A DNA stretch of 64,000 bases from Acinetobacter calcoaceticus (GCF_900520355.1 NZ_LS999521.1:1550001-1614000); one strand, 5' to 3'; positions 27,832 to 38,547 are shown, counted from the first letter of the stretch. Numbers and translations are program-made. The notes: generated from the letters alone by a model not told the origin.

Positions 27832-28655
27832 TGTTAGAGCGGATTGTTACCGCATTGGTACTTGTTGCAGTTGTTTTAGGCTGTATGTTTGCTACGCAAT
27901 CACATTATCCAATGTTGATTCTTATGATTGTTGCAGCAGGGGTTGCGGGGTATGAGTGGTATAAATTAATGCCTCGCGAAACTGCAAATGCTGTAAAACC
28001 TAAAGCTTGGTGCTATGGTCTGCTTGTTGCATTTGTTTCAGGTGTTGCCCTATTTTTCCACGATATTGCGTTACTTTTGTGGTCTGCTTCAATTTTGACT
28101 TGGATTGTAAGTGTATATTGGGTTAAGTCATTTCCTGAGTTTGATGGCTGGTATAACGCGACCTTATATGTGATTGGCATAATTTTAGTTTGCGCTGCGG
28201 TAACGTCAATTTTTGTAGTATGGCAAAGCTCACCATGGTGGTTAATGTATCTGTTCTTGCTCGTATGGGGCGCAGATAGTGGTGCTTACTTTGTTGGTCG
28301 TAAATTTGGAAAAAGAAAGCTAGCTCCGACCGTGAGTCCTAATAAATCAGTAGAAGGTTTGTACGGTGGTATTATTACGACTGTAATAATAATGGTAGTT
28401 GTGCAATATCATTATCTAAATTTAACTTTAATTCAGCAAATTCTGTTTCTTATATTGTCATTAATCACAGTATTTGGTTCAGTTTTGGGTGACTTATTTG
28501 AATCAATGATTAAACGTCGTGCCGGTATTAAAGATTCTGGTCGTGTTCTACCTGGTCATGGTGGTGTTTTAGATCGTATTGATTCTTTACTTGCTGCAGC
28601 CCCGATCTTTGCAACGGGAATGTATATATTAAAACTTATTGGTGTAGATTTATAG
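27831..28655 (+). CDS. cdsA: Phosphatidate cytidylyltransferase CdsA
   Basis: A 274-aa inner-membrane enzyme that forms CDP-diacylglycerol from phosphatidate and CTP, the branch point of phospholipid synthesis. Multiple hydrophobic helices, and the family signature near the end (GDLFESMIKRRAGIKDSGRVLPGHGG). It overlaps uppS by one base and abuts dxr, so all three are cotranslated. Confidence 0.95.
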   Translation: MLERIVTALVLVAVVLGCMFATQSHYPMLILMIVAAGVAGYEWYKLMPRETANAVKPKAWCYGLLVAFVSGVALFFHDIALLLWSASILTWIVSVYWVKSFPEFDGWYNATLYVIGIILVCAAVTSIFVVWQSSPWWLMYLFLLVWGADSGAYFVGRKFGKRKLAPTVSPNKSVEGLYGGIITTVIIMVVVQYHYLNLTLIQQILFLILSLITVFGSVLGDLFESMIKRRAGIKDSGRVLPGHGGVLDRIDSLLAAAPIFATGMYILKLIGVDL

Positions 28656-29852
28656 ATGACACAATCTGTTTGCATATTAGGTGTAACCGGTTCCATTGGT
28701 CAAAGTACCTTAAAAATTTTAAATCAACATCCTGATAAGTATTCAGTGTTTGCAGTTTCAGCTCATAGCCGAATTTCTGAGTTAGTTGAAATTTGTAAAC
28801 AATTCCAACCAAAAGTAGTGGTTGTTCCTGAGCAAAAAGTTACAGAGTTATCAGCTCTATTTGCACATAATAAATTACAAAATATTGAAATTTTGGTTGA
28901 TCAGCAAGGTCTGGTAAGCATTGCTTCACATCCAAATGTGGATGTTGTTATGGCCGCAATTGTTGGGGCGGCAGGTTTGTTGCCCACTTTGGCTGCTGTG
29001 AAAGCTGGTAAACGTGTATTATTAGCGAATAAAGAAGCTTTGGTTATGTCTGGTGAAATCATGATGCAAGCAGCACGTGATCATCAGGCATTGTTATTGC
29101 CAGTCGACTCCGAACACAATGCTATTTTTCAGTCATTACCTCATAATTATTTAGAAGCCGAAAGAAATGGGCAACCACAGCAGGGCGTATCTAGAATTTT
29201 ATTAACAGCCTCTGGCGGTCCTTTTTTAAACCATTCTTTAGAGCAATTAAAAGAAGTTACTCCTCAGCAAGCCTGTAAACATCCTAATTGGTCTATGGGA
29301 CAAAAAATCTCAGTTGACTCAGCTACTCTTATGAACAAAGGATTAGAGTTGATTGAGGCATGCCATTTGTTTTCAATATCTGAACATTTTGTTACAGTTG
29401 TTGTCCACCCACAAAGTATTATTCATTCTATGGTGCAATATGTGGATGGTTCAACATTGGCACAAATGGGTAATCCAGATATGTGTACGCCAATTGCACA
29501 TGCTTTAGCATGGCCTGAGCGTTTACAGACGAGTGTTCCTGCTTTAAATTTATTTGAATATTCTCAGCTTAATTTTCAAGCGCCAGATATTCAAAAATTC
29601 CCCGCACTTGATTTGGCACGTCAAGCAATGCGAGAGGGCGGTTTGGCACCTACTATTTTAAATGCCGCAAATGAAGTTGCTGTTGCTGCATTTTTAAAGC
29701 AACAGATCGGATTTACAAATATTCCACAAGTGGTAGAACATACTTTGCAAAAATTGGAAAATTCAGTTGCTGAAAACATTGAGTGTATTTTAGAGAAAGA
29801 TGAAATAGCACGACATGTAGCACAGCAATATATATCAAGTATAGGAGGCTGA
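28656..29852 (+). CDS. dxr: 1-deoxy-D-xylulose 5-phosphate reductoisomerase
   Basis: A 398-aa enzyme committing carbon to the MEP pathway (DXP to MEP, NADPH, divalent metal). NADPH motif GVTGSIGQSTL at the N-terminus, LLPVDSEHNAIFQ with metal ligands, LTASGGPFL, HPNWSMGQKISVDSATLMNKGLE split across the active-site loop, and VVHPQSIIHSMV. It begins immediately after the cdsA stop. The pathway partner ispF is at 18.3 kb. Confidence 0.96.
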   Translation: MTQSVCILGVTGSIGQSTLKILNQHPDKYSVFAVSAHSRISELVEICKQFQPKVVVVPEQKVTELSALFAHNKLQNIEILVDQQGLVSIASHPNVDVVMAAIVGAAGLLPTLAAVKAGKRVLLANKEALVMSGEIMMQAARDHQALLLPVDSEHNAIFQSLPHNYLEAERNGQPQQGVSRILLTASGGPFLNHSLEQLKEVTPQQACKHPNWSMGQKISVDSATLMNKGLELIEACHLFSISEHFVTVVVHPQSIIHSMVQYVDGSTLAQMGNPDMCTPIAHALAWPERLQTSVPALNLFEYSQLNFQAPDIQKFPALDLARQAMREGGLAPTILNAANEVAVAAFLKQQIGFTNIPQVVEHTLQKLENSVAENIECILEKDEIARHVAQQYISSIGG

Positions 29853-29853
29853 A

Positions 29854-31209
29854 ATGAGTGCATTATTTATGATTGCAGCAGCGGCTCTTTTACTTGGTCC
29901 TTTAATTGCAATCCATGAGTTCGGCCATTATTGGGTTGCACGAAAATTAGGTGTTAAAGTTTTAGTATATTCCATTGGTTTTGGACCTACCTTACTCAAA
30001 TGGACATCAAAAAAATCTGGAATCAAATACCAGCTTTCAGCTTTACCATTGGGCGGCTATGTCAAAATGCTCGATGAGCGTGAAGGTAATGTTGCAGAGC
30101 AGGATTTACCTTATGCATTTAACCGTCAAAAACCATGGAAACGTATAGCAATTGTTGCAGCTGGTCCTTTAATTAACTTGATTTTTGCTGTCTTACTTTT
30201 CTGGATCCTATTTTTACCTGCACAAGAACAACTAAACACTAGAGTAGGTAAAGTCATCCCAAACTCACCAGCAGCAGCTGCACAAATGCAAGTAGGTGAC
30301 AAGATTATTGCAGTTGATGGAAAAGAAACGCAAACCTGGGAAAAGCTTAACTTTGCTTTGATTGATCGTGTAGGTGAAACCGGCAGTGTAAATATTGATG
30401 TAGACCGTGCTGGTACTGAGAAAAATATTGTTTTACCGATTAAAGACTTCTTAAAAAATCAGAATGAATCGGCTTTAGATACATTAGGTTTTTTACCATA
30501 CCGTCCCGTTATTCCAGCTGTTGTGACTGAATTGACTCAAGATGGAGCTGCAATTCGTCAAGGAATGAAAGTAGGTGACCATATTGCTTCAATTAATGGT
30601 CAAGTAATGAAAGACTGGTTTGATGTTGTAGAAATAGTACAACATTCTCCAGAGAAATTACTCAATATTGATGTGTTACGTAATGGTCAAGTAGTTCATT
30701 TGCAAGTCATGCCTCAAGGAAAACGGGACAACATGGGGCAAGTGAGCGGTGTTTTGGGCGTGAAAAGTGATGCAGGAAAAATTACAATTCCTGACGAATA
30801 TAAGCAAACAATTCAATATACTCCAATAAAAGCTTTCGAGATGTCACTAGATAAAACTGGTCAAATCTCTAGCATGATATTGAGTTCAATAGTAAAAATG
30901 GTTAAGGGTTTAATTGGTTTAGAAAATTTATCTGGACCAATTACAATCGCAAAAGTAGCGGGACAAAGTGCAGAAATGGGGTGGCAGACTTTTATCTCAT
31001 TTATGGCTTTAATGAGTGTAAGTCTTGGAATTTTAAACTTATTACCAATTCCAATGCTAGATGGTGGACATCTGGTTTATTACATTATTGAAGCTATTCG
31101 TGGGAAGCCTGTTTCTGAACAAATACAAATGTTTGGTCTAAAAATTGGTATGGTACTGCTCGGTAGTATGATGCTTTTGGCTCTATTTAACGATTTTATG
31201 CGTTTGTAA
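29854..31209 (+). CDS. rseP: Site-2 protease RseP
   Basis: A 451-aa inner-membrane zinc protease for regulated intramembrane proteolysis, including anti-sigma factors and signal-peptide remnants. Zinc motif HEFGH at residues 22-26 in the first membrane helix, two PDZ domains (about 130-290), and the third zinc ligand region LLPIPMLDGGHLVYY near the C-terminus. It lies between dxr and bamA, as in many Proteobacteria. Confidence 0.95.
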   Translation: MSALFMIAAAALLLGPLIAIHEFGHYWVARKLGVKVLVYSIGFGPTLLKWTSKKSGIKYQLSALPLGGYVKMLDEREGNVAEQDLPYAFNRQKPWKRIAIVAAGPLINLIFAVLLFWILFLPAQEQLNTRVGKVIPNSPAAAAQMQVGDKIIAVDGKETQTWEKLNFALIDRVGETGSVNIDVDRAGTEKNIVLPIKDFLKNQNESALDTLGFLPYRPVIPAVVTELTQDGAAIRQGMKVGDHIASINGQVMKDWFDVVEIVQHSPEKLLNIDVLRNGQVVHLQVMPQGKRDNMGQVSGVLGVKSDAGKITIPDEYKQTIQYTPIKAFEMSLDKTGQISSMILSSIVKMVKGLIGLENLSGPITIAKVAGQSAEMGWQTFISFMALMSVSLGILNLLPIPMLDGGHLVYYIIEAIRGKPVSEQIQMFGLKIGMVLLGSMMLLALFNDFMRL

Positions 31210-31246
31210 ACGTATATGGATTTATAACTTACTGGAAAAAACTGGC

Positions 31247-33766
31247 ATGCGGCACACACATTTTTTAATGCCTTTGGCACTTGTTAGCGCTATGGCAGCG
31301 GTACAACAAGCATATGCAGCTGATGATTTCGTTGTTCGAGATATTCGCGTAGATGGCTTAGTCCGTCTTACTCCTGCAAATGTTTATACCATGTTGCCAA
31401 TCAACAGTGGCGATCGCGTTAATGAACCGATGATCGCAGAAGCAATTCGAACATTGTATGCCACTGGACTTTTTGACGATATTAAAGCATCAAGAGATAA
31501 CGATACTTTAGTTTTTAATGTCGTAGAGCGCCCAATTATTTCAAAGCTTGAATTTAAGGGTAATAAACTTATTCCTAAAGAGGCATTGGAACAAGGCCTC
31601 AAAAAAATGGGAATTGCTGAAGGCGAAGTTTTTAAGAAATCGGCTTTACAAACAATTGAAACTGAATTAGAGCAGCAATATACCCAGCAGGGTCGTTACG
31701 ATGCTGATGTAACCGTTGACACAATAGCTCGTCCAAATAACCGTGTTGAACTTAAATTAAATTTTAATGAAGGCACAGCCGCTAAAGTTTTTAATATCAA
31801 TATTATTGGTAATACTGTTTTTAAAGACAGTGAAATTAAACAAGCCTTTGCAGTTAAAGAAAGTGGTTGGGCTTCTGTTGTAACGCGTAATGACCGTTAT
31901 GCTAGAGAAAAAATGGCAGCGAGCCTTGAAGCTTTGCGCGCTATGTACCTTAATAAAGGTTATATTAATTTCCATATTAATAACTCACAGCTTAATATTA
32001 GTGAAGATAAAAAGAATATCTTTATTGAAGTTGCTGTAGATGAAGGCAGTCAATTTAAATTTGGACAAACCAAATTTTTGGGTGATGCACTTTATAAGCC
32101 GGAAGAATTACAAGCTTTAAAAATTTATAAAGATGGCGATACTTATTCTCAAGAAAAAGTAAATGCTGTTAAGCAGTTGTTATTGCGTAAATATGGTAAT
32201 GCTGGTTATTACTTTGCAGATGTGAATATTGTTCCGCAAATTAATAACGATACAGGTGTTGTTGACTTAAATTACTATGTAAACCCAGGTCAGCAAGTCA
32301 CTGTACGTCGTATTAACTTTACAGGTAATAGTAAAACTGCCGATGAAGTATTACGTCGCGAAATGCGTCAAATGGAAGGCGCTTTAGCCAGTAATGAAAA
32401 AATTGATCTGTCTAAAGTTCGTTTAGAACGTACGGGATTCTTTAAGACGGTTGATGTTAAACCCGTGCGTATTCCAAACTCACCAGATCAGGTGGATTTA
32501 AACGTCAATGTTGAAGAACAGCACTCGGGTACTACAACATTAGCTGTAGGTTATTCACAAAGTGGTGGTATCACATTCCAAGCAGGTTTGAGTCAAACTA
32601 ACTTTATGGGAACGGGTAACCGTGTTTCAATCGATTTGTCTCGTTCTGAAACTCAAGATTACTATAACTTAAGTGTTACCGATCCTTACTTTACAATTGA
32701 CGGTGTAAGCCGCGGTTATAACGTTTACTATCGTAAAACGAAACTAAATGATGACTATAATGTTAATAACTACGTTACCGATAGTTTCGGTGGTAGTTTA
32801 AGTTTTGGTTACCCAATTGATGAAAATCAAAGTTTAAGTGCTTCTGTAGGTATTGATAATACTAAGGTAACGACAGGTGCATATGTATCGACGTATGTAC
32901 GTGATTACTTATTAGCAAATGGTGGTAAGGCAACTGGTAAAGATACTTATTGTCCAATAGATCAGCAAGAGCCTGTAAAAGATGAGCAGGGTAATATTAT
33001 CGAAATCAAGTGTAAGATAACACCAGTTAGTTATGACAATGCATTTGAAGGCGAATTCTTTACATACAACTTAAATTTAGGCTGGTCATATAACACATTA
33101 AACCGTCCAATTTTCCCAACATCAGGGATGTCGCATCGTGTAGGTCTGGAAATTGGTTTGCCAGGTAGTGATGTTGACTATCAAAAAGCAACTTATGATG
33201 CACAGGCATTCTGGCCAATTAGTAATACTGGTTTCGTACTGCGTGGTTACGGTAAGCTTGGTTATGGTAATGATTTACCATTCTATAAAAACTTCTATGC
33301 AGGTGGTTATGGTTCTGTTCGTGGTTATGATAACAGTACCTTGGGTCCGAAATATTCAAGTGTAAATTTACAAGAAACCAATCAAAATGACGGTTCTCCA
33401 GAAGAAGTGGGGGGTAATGCTTTAGTACAATTTGGTACTGAGTTAGCTTTACCGTTACCTTTCAAAGGGGACTGGACTCGTCAAGTGAGACCAGTCATTT
33501 TTGCTGAAGGTGGTCAGGTATTCGATACCAAGTGCGACGTTGGTTCTTATTCTATGATTATGAATGGTCAGCAAATAGCAGATGCTAAAAAATACTGTGA
33601 AGATAACTATGGTTTCGACTTAGGTAATATGCGTTATAGCGTAGGTGTTGGCTTCACATGGATTACCATGATCGGACCATTATCTCTTAGCTATGCATTC
33701 CCTTTAAATGATAAGCCTGGTGATGAAACTAAAGAGATCCAGTTTGAAATCGGTCGTACTTTCTAA
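31247..33766 (+). CDS. bamA: Outer-membrane assembly factor BamA
   Basis: An 839-aa Omp85 protein. Signal peptide (LALVSAMAAVQQAYA, cleaved before ADDF), five POTRA domains (about 22-425) and a C-terminal 16-stranded barrel with VRGY-type motif (GGYGSVRGYDNS, lid-lock) and a terminal Phe (IQFEIGRTF). It inserts beta-barrel proteins into the outer membrane. A barrel loop around residues 555-590 contains two Cys (TYCPID and IKCKI) that may form a surface disulfide. Confidence 0.96.
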   Translation: MRHTHFLMPLALVSAMAAVQQAYAADDFVVRDIRVDGLVRLTPANVYTMLPINSGDRVNEPMIAEAIRTLYATGLFDDIKASRDNDTLVFNVVERPIISKLEFKGNKLIPKEALEQGLKKMGIAEGEVFKKSALQTIETELEQQYTQQGRYDADVTVDTIARPNNRVELKLNFNEGTAAKVFNINIIGNTVFKDSEIKQAFAVKESGWASVVTRNDRYAREKMAASLEALRAMYLNKGYINFHINNSQLNISEDKKNIFIEVAVDEGSQFKFGQTKFLGDALYKPEELQALKIYKDGDTYSQEKVNAVKQLLLRKYGNAGYYFADVNIVPQINNDTGVVDLNYYVNPGQQVTVRRINFTGNSKTADEVLRREMRQMEGALASNEKIDLSKVRLERTGFFKTVDVKPVRIPNSPDQVDLNVNVEEQHSGTTTLAVGYSQSGGITFQAGLSQTNFMGTGNRVSIDLSRSETQDYYNLSVTDPYFTIDGVSRGYNVYYRKTKLNDDYNVNNYVTDSFGGSLSFGYPIDENQSLSASVGIDNTKVTTGAYVSTYVRDYLLANGGKATGKDTYCPIDQQEPVKDEQGNIIEIKCKITPVSYDNAFEGEFFTYNLNLGWSYNTLNRPIFPTSGMSHRVGLEIGLPGSDVDYQKATYDAQAFWPISNTGFVLRGYGKLGYGNDLPFYKNFYAGGYGSVRGYDNSTLGPKYSSVNLQETNQNDGSPEEVGGNALVQFGTELALPLPFKGDWTRQVRPVIFAEGGQVFDTKCDVGSYSMIMNGQQIADAKKYCEDNYGFDLGNMRYSVGVGFTWITMIGPLSLSYAFPLNDKPGDETKEIQFEIGRTF

Positions 33767-33806
33767 GTGCGACTTGACTAAACATGAAATAAGGACACAA
33801 ATTTAA

Positions 33807-34307
33807 ATGAAAAAATTAAATATATTAATGTTAGGACTAGGTCTGACAGTTTCGGCTATGACTAACGCTGCGGGCTATGGTGTTATTGATCTTGCTAAAG
33901 TTGTTGAAAGCAGTGCTTATTTGAAACAACAAAACGCAAGTTTAAATCAATCAGTTAAGCCAACCACAACTCGTCTTGAGCAATTAGGTAAAGAATTAGA
34001 AGGTCTTCAACGTCAAGCCCAAACTCAAGGGCAAAAAATGAAAGAAGATGATATTAAAAAGCTTCAGGCACAATATCAGACAAAACTCAATGAATTTAAT
34101 TCGACTCAACAAGGTTTGCAGTCTAAAGTTCAAACTAGTTTGCAAGGAATGAATTCAACTTTTGAGAGTCGTGTGAAGCAAGCAGCTGAACAATTACGAA
34201 AAGAAAATAATCTTGACTTCATTTTGAATAAAAATTCAACTGTTGCCTATGACGCTAAGTATGATTTAACTGATAAAATGATACAAAAGGTTAATTCAAT
34301 GAAATAA
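33807..34307 (+). CDS. skp: Periplasmic chaperone Skp (OmpH family)
   Basis: A 166-aa chaperone holding unfolded outer-membrane proteins on the way to BamA. Signal peptide with AXA-like end (AMTNAAGYG), then [12 protein letters not shown], the long coiled-coil tentacles (about 40-120) and a C-terminal body with [19 protein letters not shown]. It sits directly after bamA, the conserved order. Confidence 0.93.
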   Translation: MKKLNILMLGLGLTVSAMTNAAGYGVIDLAKVVESSAYLKQQNASLNQSVKPTTTRLEQLGKELEGLQRQAQTQGQKMKEDDIKKLQAQYQTKLNEFNSTQQGLQSKVQTSLQGMNSTFESRVKQAAEQLRKENNLDFILNKNSTVAYDAKYDLTDKMIQKVNSMK

Positions 34308-34311
34308 ATTA

Positions 34312-35382
34312 ATGAAAGTGCAACATTATCGTTTAGATGAACTGGCTCACTTAGTAAATGGTGAGCTAGTAGGTGCGGGTAGCCTTCAGTTTATAAACTT
34401 AGCAAGTTTAGAAAATGCTGAAACTCATCAGATTGCTTTCGTGAATGGCGAAAAGTATATAGATCAAGCAAAGACTAGCCGTGCAGGTGCGTACATTGTT
34501 ACAAGCCTTATTAAAGAACAGCTTCCTGATAAACAAAATTTTATTATTGTTGATAATCCTTATTTAGCTTTTGCTATCCTTACCCATGTTTTTGATAAAA
34601 AAATTACATCGGTAGGTATAGAAAGTACGGCTCAAATTCATCCTTCTGCGATTGTTTCTGAAACAGCATATATTGGTCATTACGTCGTAATTGGCGAAAA
34701 TTGTGTGGTCGGTGATAACACGATTATTCAGTCTCATACTCGACTGGATGATAATGTGGAAATTGGAAAAGATTGTTTTATTGATGCTCATGTCACTATT
34801 ACTGGTGAATCTAAATTATTTGATCGTGTGCGAGTTCACGCAAGTACTGTAATTGGTAGTGAAGGCTTTGGCTTTGCACCATATCAAGGAAAGTGGCATC
34901 GCATTGCTCAATTGGGTTCAGTTATTATTGGTAATGATGTTCGCATTGGTTCAAATTGTAGTATTGATCGAGGTGCATTGGACAACACAATTTTGGAAGA
35001 TGGGGTAATTATTGATAACCTTGTGCAAATCGCGCATAACGTTCATATTGGTTCAAATACAGCTATTGCTGCTAAATGTGGAATTGCTGGTAGTGTTAAA
35101 ATTGGCAAAAACTGTATTCTAGCAGGGGCTTGCGGTGTATCAGGACACCTTTCTATTGCCGATAATGTGACTTTGACTGGAATGTCAATGGTCACAAAAA
35201 ATATTTCTGAAGCTGGAACTTACTCTTCAGGAATTGGATTGTTTGAAAATAGTCATTGGAAAAAGACAATTGTACGTTTGCGACAATTAGCAGATGTGCC
35301 ATTGACCCAAATCACTAAACGACTTGATCATATACAAGCTCAAATAGAGTCTCTTGAATCAACCTTTAATTTGCGTAAATAG
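34312..35382 (+). CDS. lpxD: UDP-3-O-acyl-glucosamine N-acyltransferase LpxD
   Basis: A 356-aa lipid A enzyme, third step, adding a second acyl chain from acyl-ACP. N-terminal uridine-binding domain (about 1-100), then hexapeptide repeats forming a left-handed beta helix; catalytic His region [25 protein letters not shown], and a helical C-terminus. Only 4 bp separate it from skp. Confidence 0.95.
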   Translation: MKVQHYRLDELAHLVNGELVGAGSLQFINLASLENAETHQIAFVNGEKYIDQAKTSRAGAYIVTSLIKEQLPDKQNFIIVDNPYLAFAILTHVFDKKITSVGIESTAQIHPSAIVSETAYIGHYVVIGENCVVGDNTIIQSHTRLDDNVEIGKDCFIDAHVTITGESKLFDRVRVHASTVIGSEGFGFAPYQGKWHRIAQLGSVIIGNDVRIGSNCSIDRGALDNTILEDGVIIDNLVQIAHNVHIGSNTAIAAKCGIAGSVKIGKNCILAGACGVSGHLSIADNVTLTGMSMVTKNISEAGTYSSGIGLFENSHWKKTIVRLRQLADVPLTQITKRLDHIQAQIESLESTFNLRK

Positions 35383-35388
35383 AATATT

Positions 35389-35874
35389 ATGACCGAGTCA
35401 ACTACACCTAAATTTGCCATCCCTGAATTACCAATGCAGATTCAAACGATTCGTCAATATTTGCCGCATCGTTACCCATTCTTATTGGTTGATCGTGTGA
35501 CTGAAGTTACTGACAATAGTATTGTTGGTTATAAAAATGTTTCTATCAATGAAGAGTTCCTACAGGGACATTTTCCAGAATATCCAATTATGCCTGGTGT
35601 TCTAATTGTTGAAGCATTAGCTCAGGTTTCAGGCGTTCTAGGATTTATTATGAACAATGAAACGCCAAAACCAGGTTCTTTATTCCTGTTTGCTGGTGCG
35701 GAAAGGGTTAGATTTAAAAAACAAGTAGTTGCTGGTGACCAACTTGTATTAAAATCTGAATTAGTAATGCAAAAACGCGGTATCTACAAATATAATTGTA
35801 CGGCTACCGTTGACGGTATTGTAGCAACAACCGCTGAAATTATGATTTCACACCAAAAAACAGAGCAGGCATGA
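35389..35874 (+). CDS. fabZ: 3-hydroxyacyl-ACP dehydratase FabZ
   Basis: A 161-aa hotdog-fold dehydratase of fatty acid elongation. The catalytic His is in LPHRYPFLLVDRV and the Glu in PGVLIVEALAQVSGVL. It competes with LpxA/LpxD for 3-hydroxyacyl-ACP, hence its place between them. ATGA overlap with lpxA. Confidence 0.96.
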   Translation: MTESTTPKFAIPELPMQIQTIRQYLPHRYPFLLVDRVTEVTDNSIVGYKNVSINEEFLQGHFPEYPIMPGVLIVEALAQVSGVLGFIMNNETPKPGSLFLFAGAERVRFKKQVVAGDQLVLKSELVMQKRGIYKYNCTATVDGIVATTAEIMISHQKTEQA

Positions 35875-36659
35875 GCAATCACGACTTAATTCATTCTACG
35901 GCCATTATTGATTCATCTGCAGTGATTGCTCCAGATGTCCAGATAGGACCTTATTGCGTTATCGGTCCAAATGTGACGATTGGTGCGGGTACTAAGCTAC
36001 ATTCACATGTGGTAGTGGGTGGTTTTACCAAAATTGGTCAAAATAATGAGATTTTCCAGTTCGCAAGTGTTGGTGAAGTGTGCCAAGACTTGAAATATCA
36101 AGGTGAAGAAACTTGGTTGGAGATTGGTGATCATAATTTAATTCGTGAGCATTGCAGTTTACATAGAGGAACGGTGCAAGATAATGCTTTAACTAAAATA
36201 GGAAGTCATAACCTATTGATGGTTAACACACATATTGCACATGATTGTATTGTTGGTGACCATAATATTTTCGCCAATAATGTTGGTGTTGCCGGACACG
36301 TACACATAGGTGATCACATCATTATTGGTGGTAATTCTGGTATTCATCAATTCTGTAAAATCGATTCTTACAGTATGGTGGGTGGGGCATCACTAATCCT
36401 AAAGGACGTACCAGCTTACGTGATGGCTTCTGGTAACCCAGCCCATGCATTTGGTATTAATGCCGAAGGAATGCGCAGGAAGGGTTGGTCTAAAAATACA
36501 ATTCAAGGTCTCCGAGAGGCTTATAAGTTAATTTTTAAATCAGGACTTACCTCTGTTCAAGCTGTTGAGCAGATTAAAAGTGATATTCTTCCAAACGTTC
36601 CAGAAGCTCAATTATTAATTGACTCTGTTGAACAGTCAGAACGTGGTATTGTTCGCTAA
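35871..36659 (+). CDS. lpxA: UDP-N-acetylglucosamine acyltransferase LpxA
   Basis: A 262-aa trimer that starts lipid A synthesis. Hexapeptide repeat helix through about residue 185 with catalytic His in NTHIAHDCIVGDHNIF, then a helical C-terminal domain (GMRRKGWSKNTIQGLREAYKL). It overlaps fabZ by 4 bp. A strong terminator follows at once, so lpxB is not in this operon, unlike in E. coli. Confidence 0.96.
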   Translation: MSNHDLIHSTAIIDSSAVIAPDVQIGPYCVIGPNVTIGAGTKLHSHVVVGGFTKIGQNNEIFQFASVGEVCQDLKYQGEETWLEIGDHNLIREHCSLHRGTVQDNALTKIGSHNLLMVNTHIAHDCIVGDHNIFANNVGVAGHVHIGDHIIIGGNSGIHQFCKIDSYSMVGGASLILKDVPAYVMASGNPAHAFGINAEGMRRKGWSKNTIQGLREAYKLIFKSGLTSVQAVEQIKSDILPNVPEAQLLIDSVEQSERGIVR

Positions 36660-36671
36660 GAAAATATATTA

Positions 36672-36706
36672 AAAAAAGACACCGCATATTGCGGTGTCTT
36701 TTTTTT
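36672..36706. terminator. Terminator between lpxA and cpoB
   Basis: AAGACACCGCA / TGCGGTGTCTT with loop TAT, T-run on the plus strand and A-run on the other side, so it serves both convergent genes. Confidence 0.92.
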
Positions 36707-36716
36707 CTTAAAATTA

Positions 36717-37580
36717 TTATTTATTAAAAAACTTGGCTTCTTCAGATTTTGGATACTGACTTAAGATTTTAGTTTTATATTGGTTTGCTGAAGCTGTATT
36801 TTTATCGACATCTTTAGCAATACTATAGAGTTGATAAAGAGCACGAGGAGCTTTACTAGAATTTGGATATCGAGTTGCTACGACATTATAGTTCTTTTTT
36901 GCCTCATTATAGTTTACCGGATCAGTTGCTAAATTAAATTCAGCTAACCAAAAATAAGCATTTCCCGTATAAACACTATTTGGGTGATTTTTGATAAAAT
37001 TTTGCATTGGGGCGATAGCTTTTTTTGCGCCACCTTGCTTATAGGCGTCTAAAGCTACAGTGTAAGCTGCCTTTTCAAGTTCTACTGAGTTTGATTGATT
37101 TTGTGAAGGTGGTTGAGACGCTTCTGGTTGTGGTGGAGGTGTGGTGGAAGGGTTGCTTGTAGGGGTAGCGTTTACCACTTTGTTCTCTACTGTAGAGGCT
37201 TCTGTGTTTGCTGGAGCTGGAGTGTCACTGTTTGCCGGATTGTCTGATGGAGCACTTTCTGGATCAACCTTCTGATTAAGTAGTTCTAAGCGTTGATCTA
37301 GGTCAGTATAACGATTAGATAAATCTTTTTTCAATTGTTCGATATCGTTTGATTGTTCTTCTAATTGCCCACGTAAGGCACGTACATCATTCTCTAATTG
37401 TTGGTTTTTTTGCATTAATTCCCAGTTTAAATTACTAGGTACTGAAACATTATTAGATGAAATGTTAGTTGAGCTACCACCGCTTTGGCTTAAACCGCGA
37501 GACTCAATTGGAATGTTGGCATAGAGAGAGGTAGTGCTCATTAAGGCAATAAATAATAAAGAATGCTTCATCAATCGCAT
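36717..37580 (-). CDS. cpoB: Cell division coordinator CpoB (YbgF-like)
   Basis: A 287-aa periplasmic protein: signal peptide ending ANIP, a coiled coil (about 55-105) for trimerisation, a Pro/Ala/Ser-rich linker (about 110-165), and a C-terminal TPR domain (YTVALDAYKQGGAKKAIAPMQNFIKNHP split over repeats, then ARYPNSSKAPRALYQL). In E. coli it couples Tol activity to septal peptidoglycan synthesis. No tol-pal genes are adjacent in this window, so it stands alone here. Confidence 0.85.
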   Translation of the reverse strand: MRLMKHSLLFIALMSTTSLYANIPIESRGLSQSGGSSTNISSNNVSVPSNLNWELMQKNQQLENDVRALRGQLEEQSNDIEQLKKDLSNRYTDLDQRLELLNQKVDPESAPSDNPANSDTPAPANTEASTVENKVVNATPTSNPSTTPPPQPEASQPPSQNQSNSVELEKAAYTVALDAYKQGGAKKAIAPMQNFIKNHPNSVYTGNAYFWLAEFNLATDPVNYNEAKKNYNVVATRYPNSSKAPRALYQLYSIAKDVDKNTASANQYKTKILSQYPKSEEAKFFNK

Positions 37581-37845
37581 GAGTATAAGTCCATAATTTT
37601 ATGTAAAAGCCAACTTGAGAAAGGAATATATAAACTATTCACTTAACTATCTAAGATTTTAATTGGTCAATGCAATTAAAACAGCTAACAATATAAATGC
37701 AAGAATAGTTTACAATCTTCAAGCATATTTTATCCAAAATAAGATACAAGAAAAAATATGCGAGAAAGATCTATAGAAATTTATGAATTTTTGCTGATGA
37801 ATTAATCAATTGAAACAGAAACTTGCTTAAAACTGGGAAGAAGGC

Positions 37846-37873
37846 TTGCAACTCTTTTAAAAATCTCTATACT
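37846..37873 (+). promoter_or_regulatory. Sigma-70 promoter of the 4.5S RNA gene
   Basis: TTGCAA (37846-37851), 16-bp spacer, TATACT (37868-37873). A start about seven bases later matches the 5' end of the RNA. Confidence 0.7.
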
Positions 37874-37880
37874 TTGTCTG

Positions 37881-38003
<123 letters not shown>

Positions 38004-38005
38004 TC

Positions 38006-38488
38006 TTAGTCCACTCTCCGTTGGACTGCTTTTATAATTACATCTAAATCAAATCCTCTATATTGTAAGAATCTAATCTGTTTTGCTTTAAGCTTTGGAT
38101 CTTTTTCTACTTCTTCGCCAAATTTTTTCACTTTCAGTTGATACGCTTGTTCTATCCAATCAATATTGTGAATATCCTCTGCAATTAAATCATTTTCGAT
38201 TTGTTTTGTTTTTAAAGCTTGCTTAATACGGTTTGGCCCTTTGCCTTTACGAATCTGGCTAGCAAGCATTTGTTCAGCAACACGTTGATCACTTTGATAA
38301 TTCTTTTCAGATAATTCCTCAACAAGTTGTTTAACCTCTTCGGGATTTTGTGCATAACGAGTTAATTTGTCAGTAAGTTCTGCTTTGGAATAATCTCGAC
38401 GAGTCAATAAAGCAAAAGCATAAGAGCGTAAACGTTGACCTGTAAGTAAAGCTCGTTGTTGAGATTGTTCTTCAGTTCTTTTGAACAT
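38006..38488 (-). CDS. recX: RecX regulator of RecA
   Basis: A 160-aa helical protein made of three-helix repeats; it binds and limits RecA filaments. Features: YAFALLTRRDYSKAELTDKL, QMLASQIRKGKGPNRIKQAL and RFLQYRGFDLDVIIKAV. It lies downstream of recA on the same strand, separated by a terminator, so it is probably expressed by read-through. Confidence 0.92.
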   Translation of the reverse strand: MFKRTEEQSQQRALLTGQRLRSYAFALLTRRDYSKAELTDKLTRYAQNPEEVKQLVEELSEKNYQSDQRVAEQMLASQIRKGKGPNRIKQALKTKQIENDLIAEDIHNIDWIEQAYQLKVKKFGEEVEKDPKLKAKQIRFLQYRGFDLDVIIKAVQRRVD

Positions 38489-38504
38489 AGTATTAGGATT
38501 CCCT

Positions 38505-38532
38505 TGTAAAAAAACGCCCCGAAGGGCGTTTT
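38505..38532 (-). terminator. Terminator between recA and recX
   Basis: AAAACGCCC (38511-38519) pairs with GGGCGTTTT (38524-38532), with a T-run on the minus strand. It should lower recX relative to recA. Confidence 0.85.
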
Positions 38533-38547
38533 AAAGCTCATGAATAA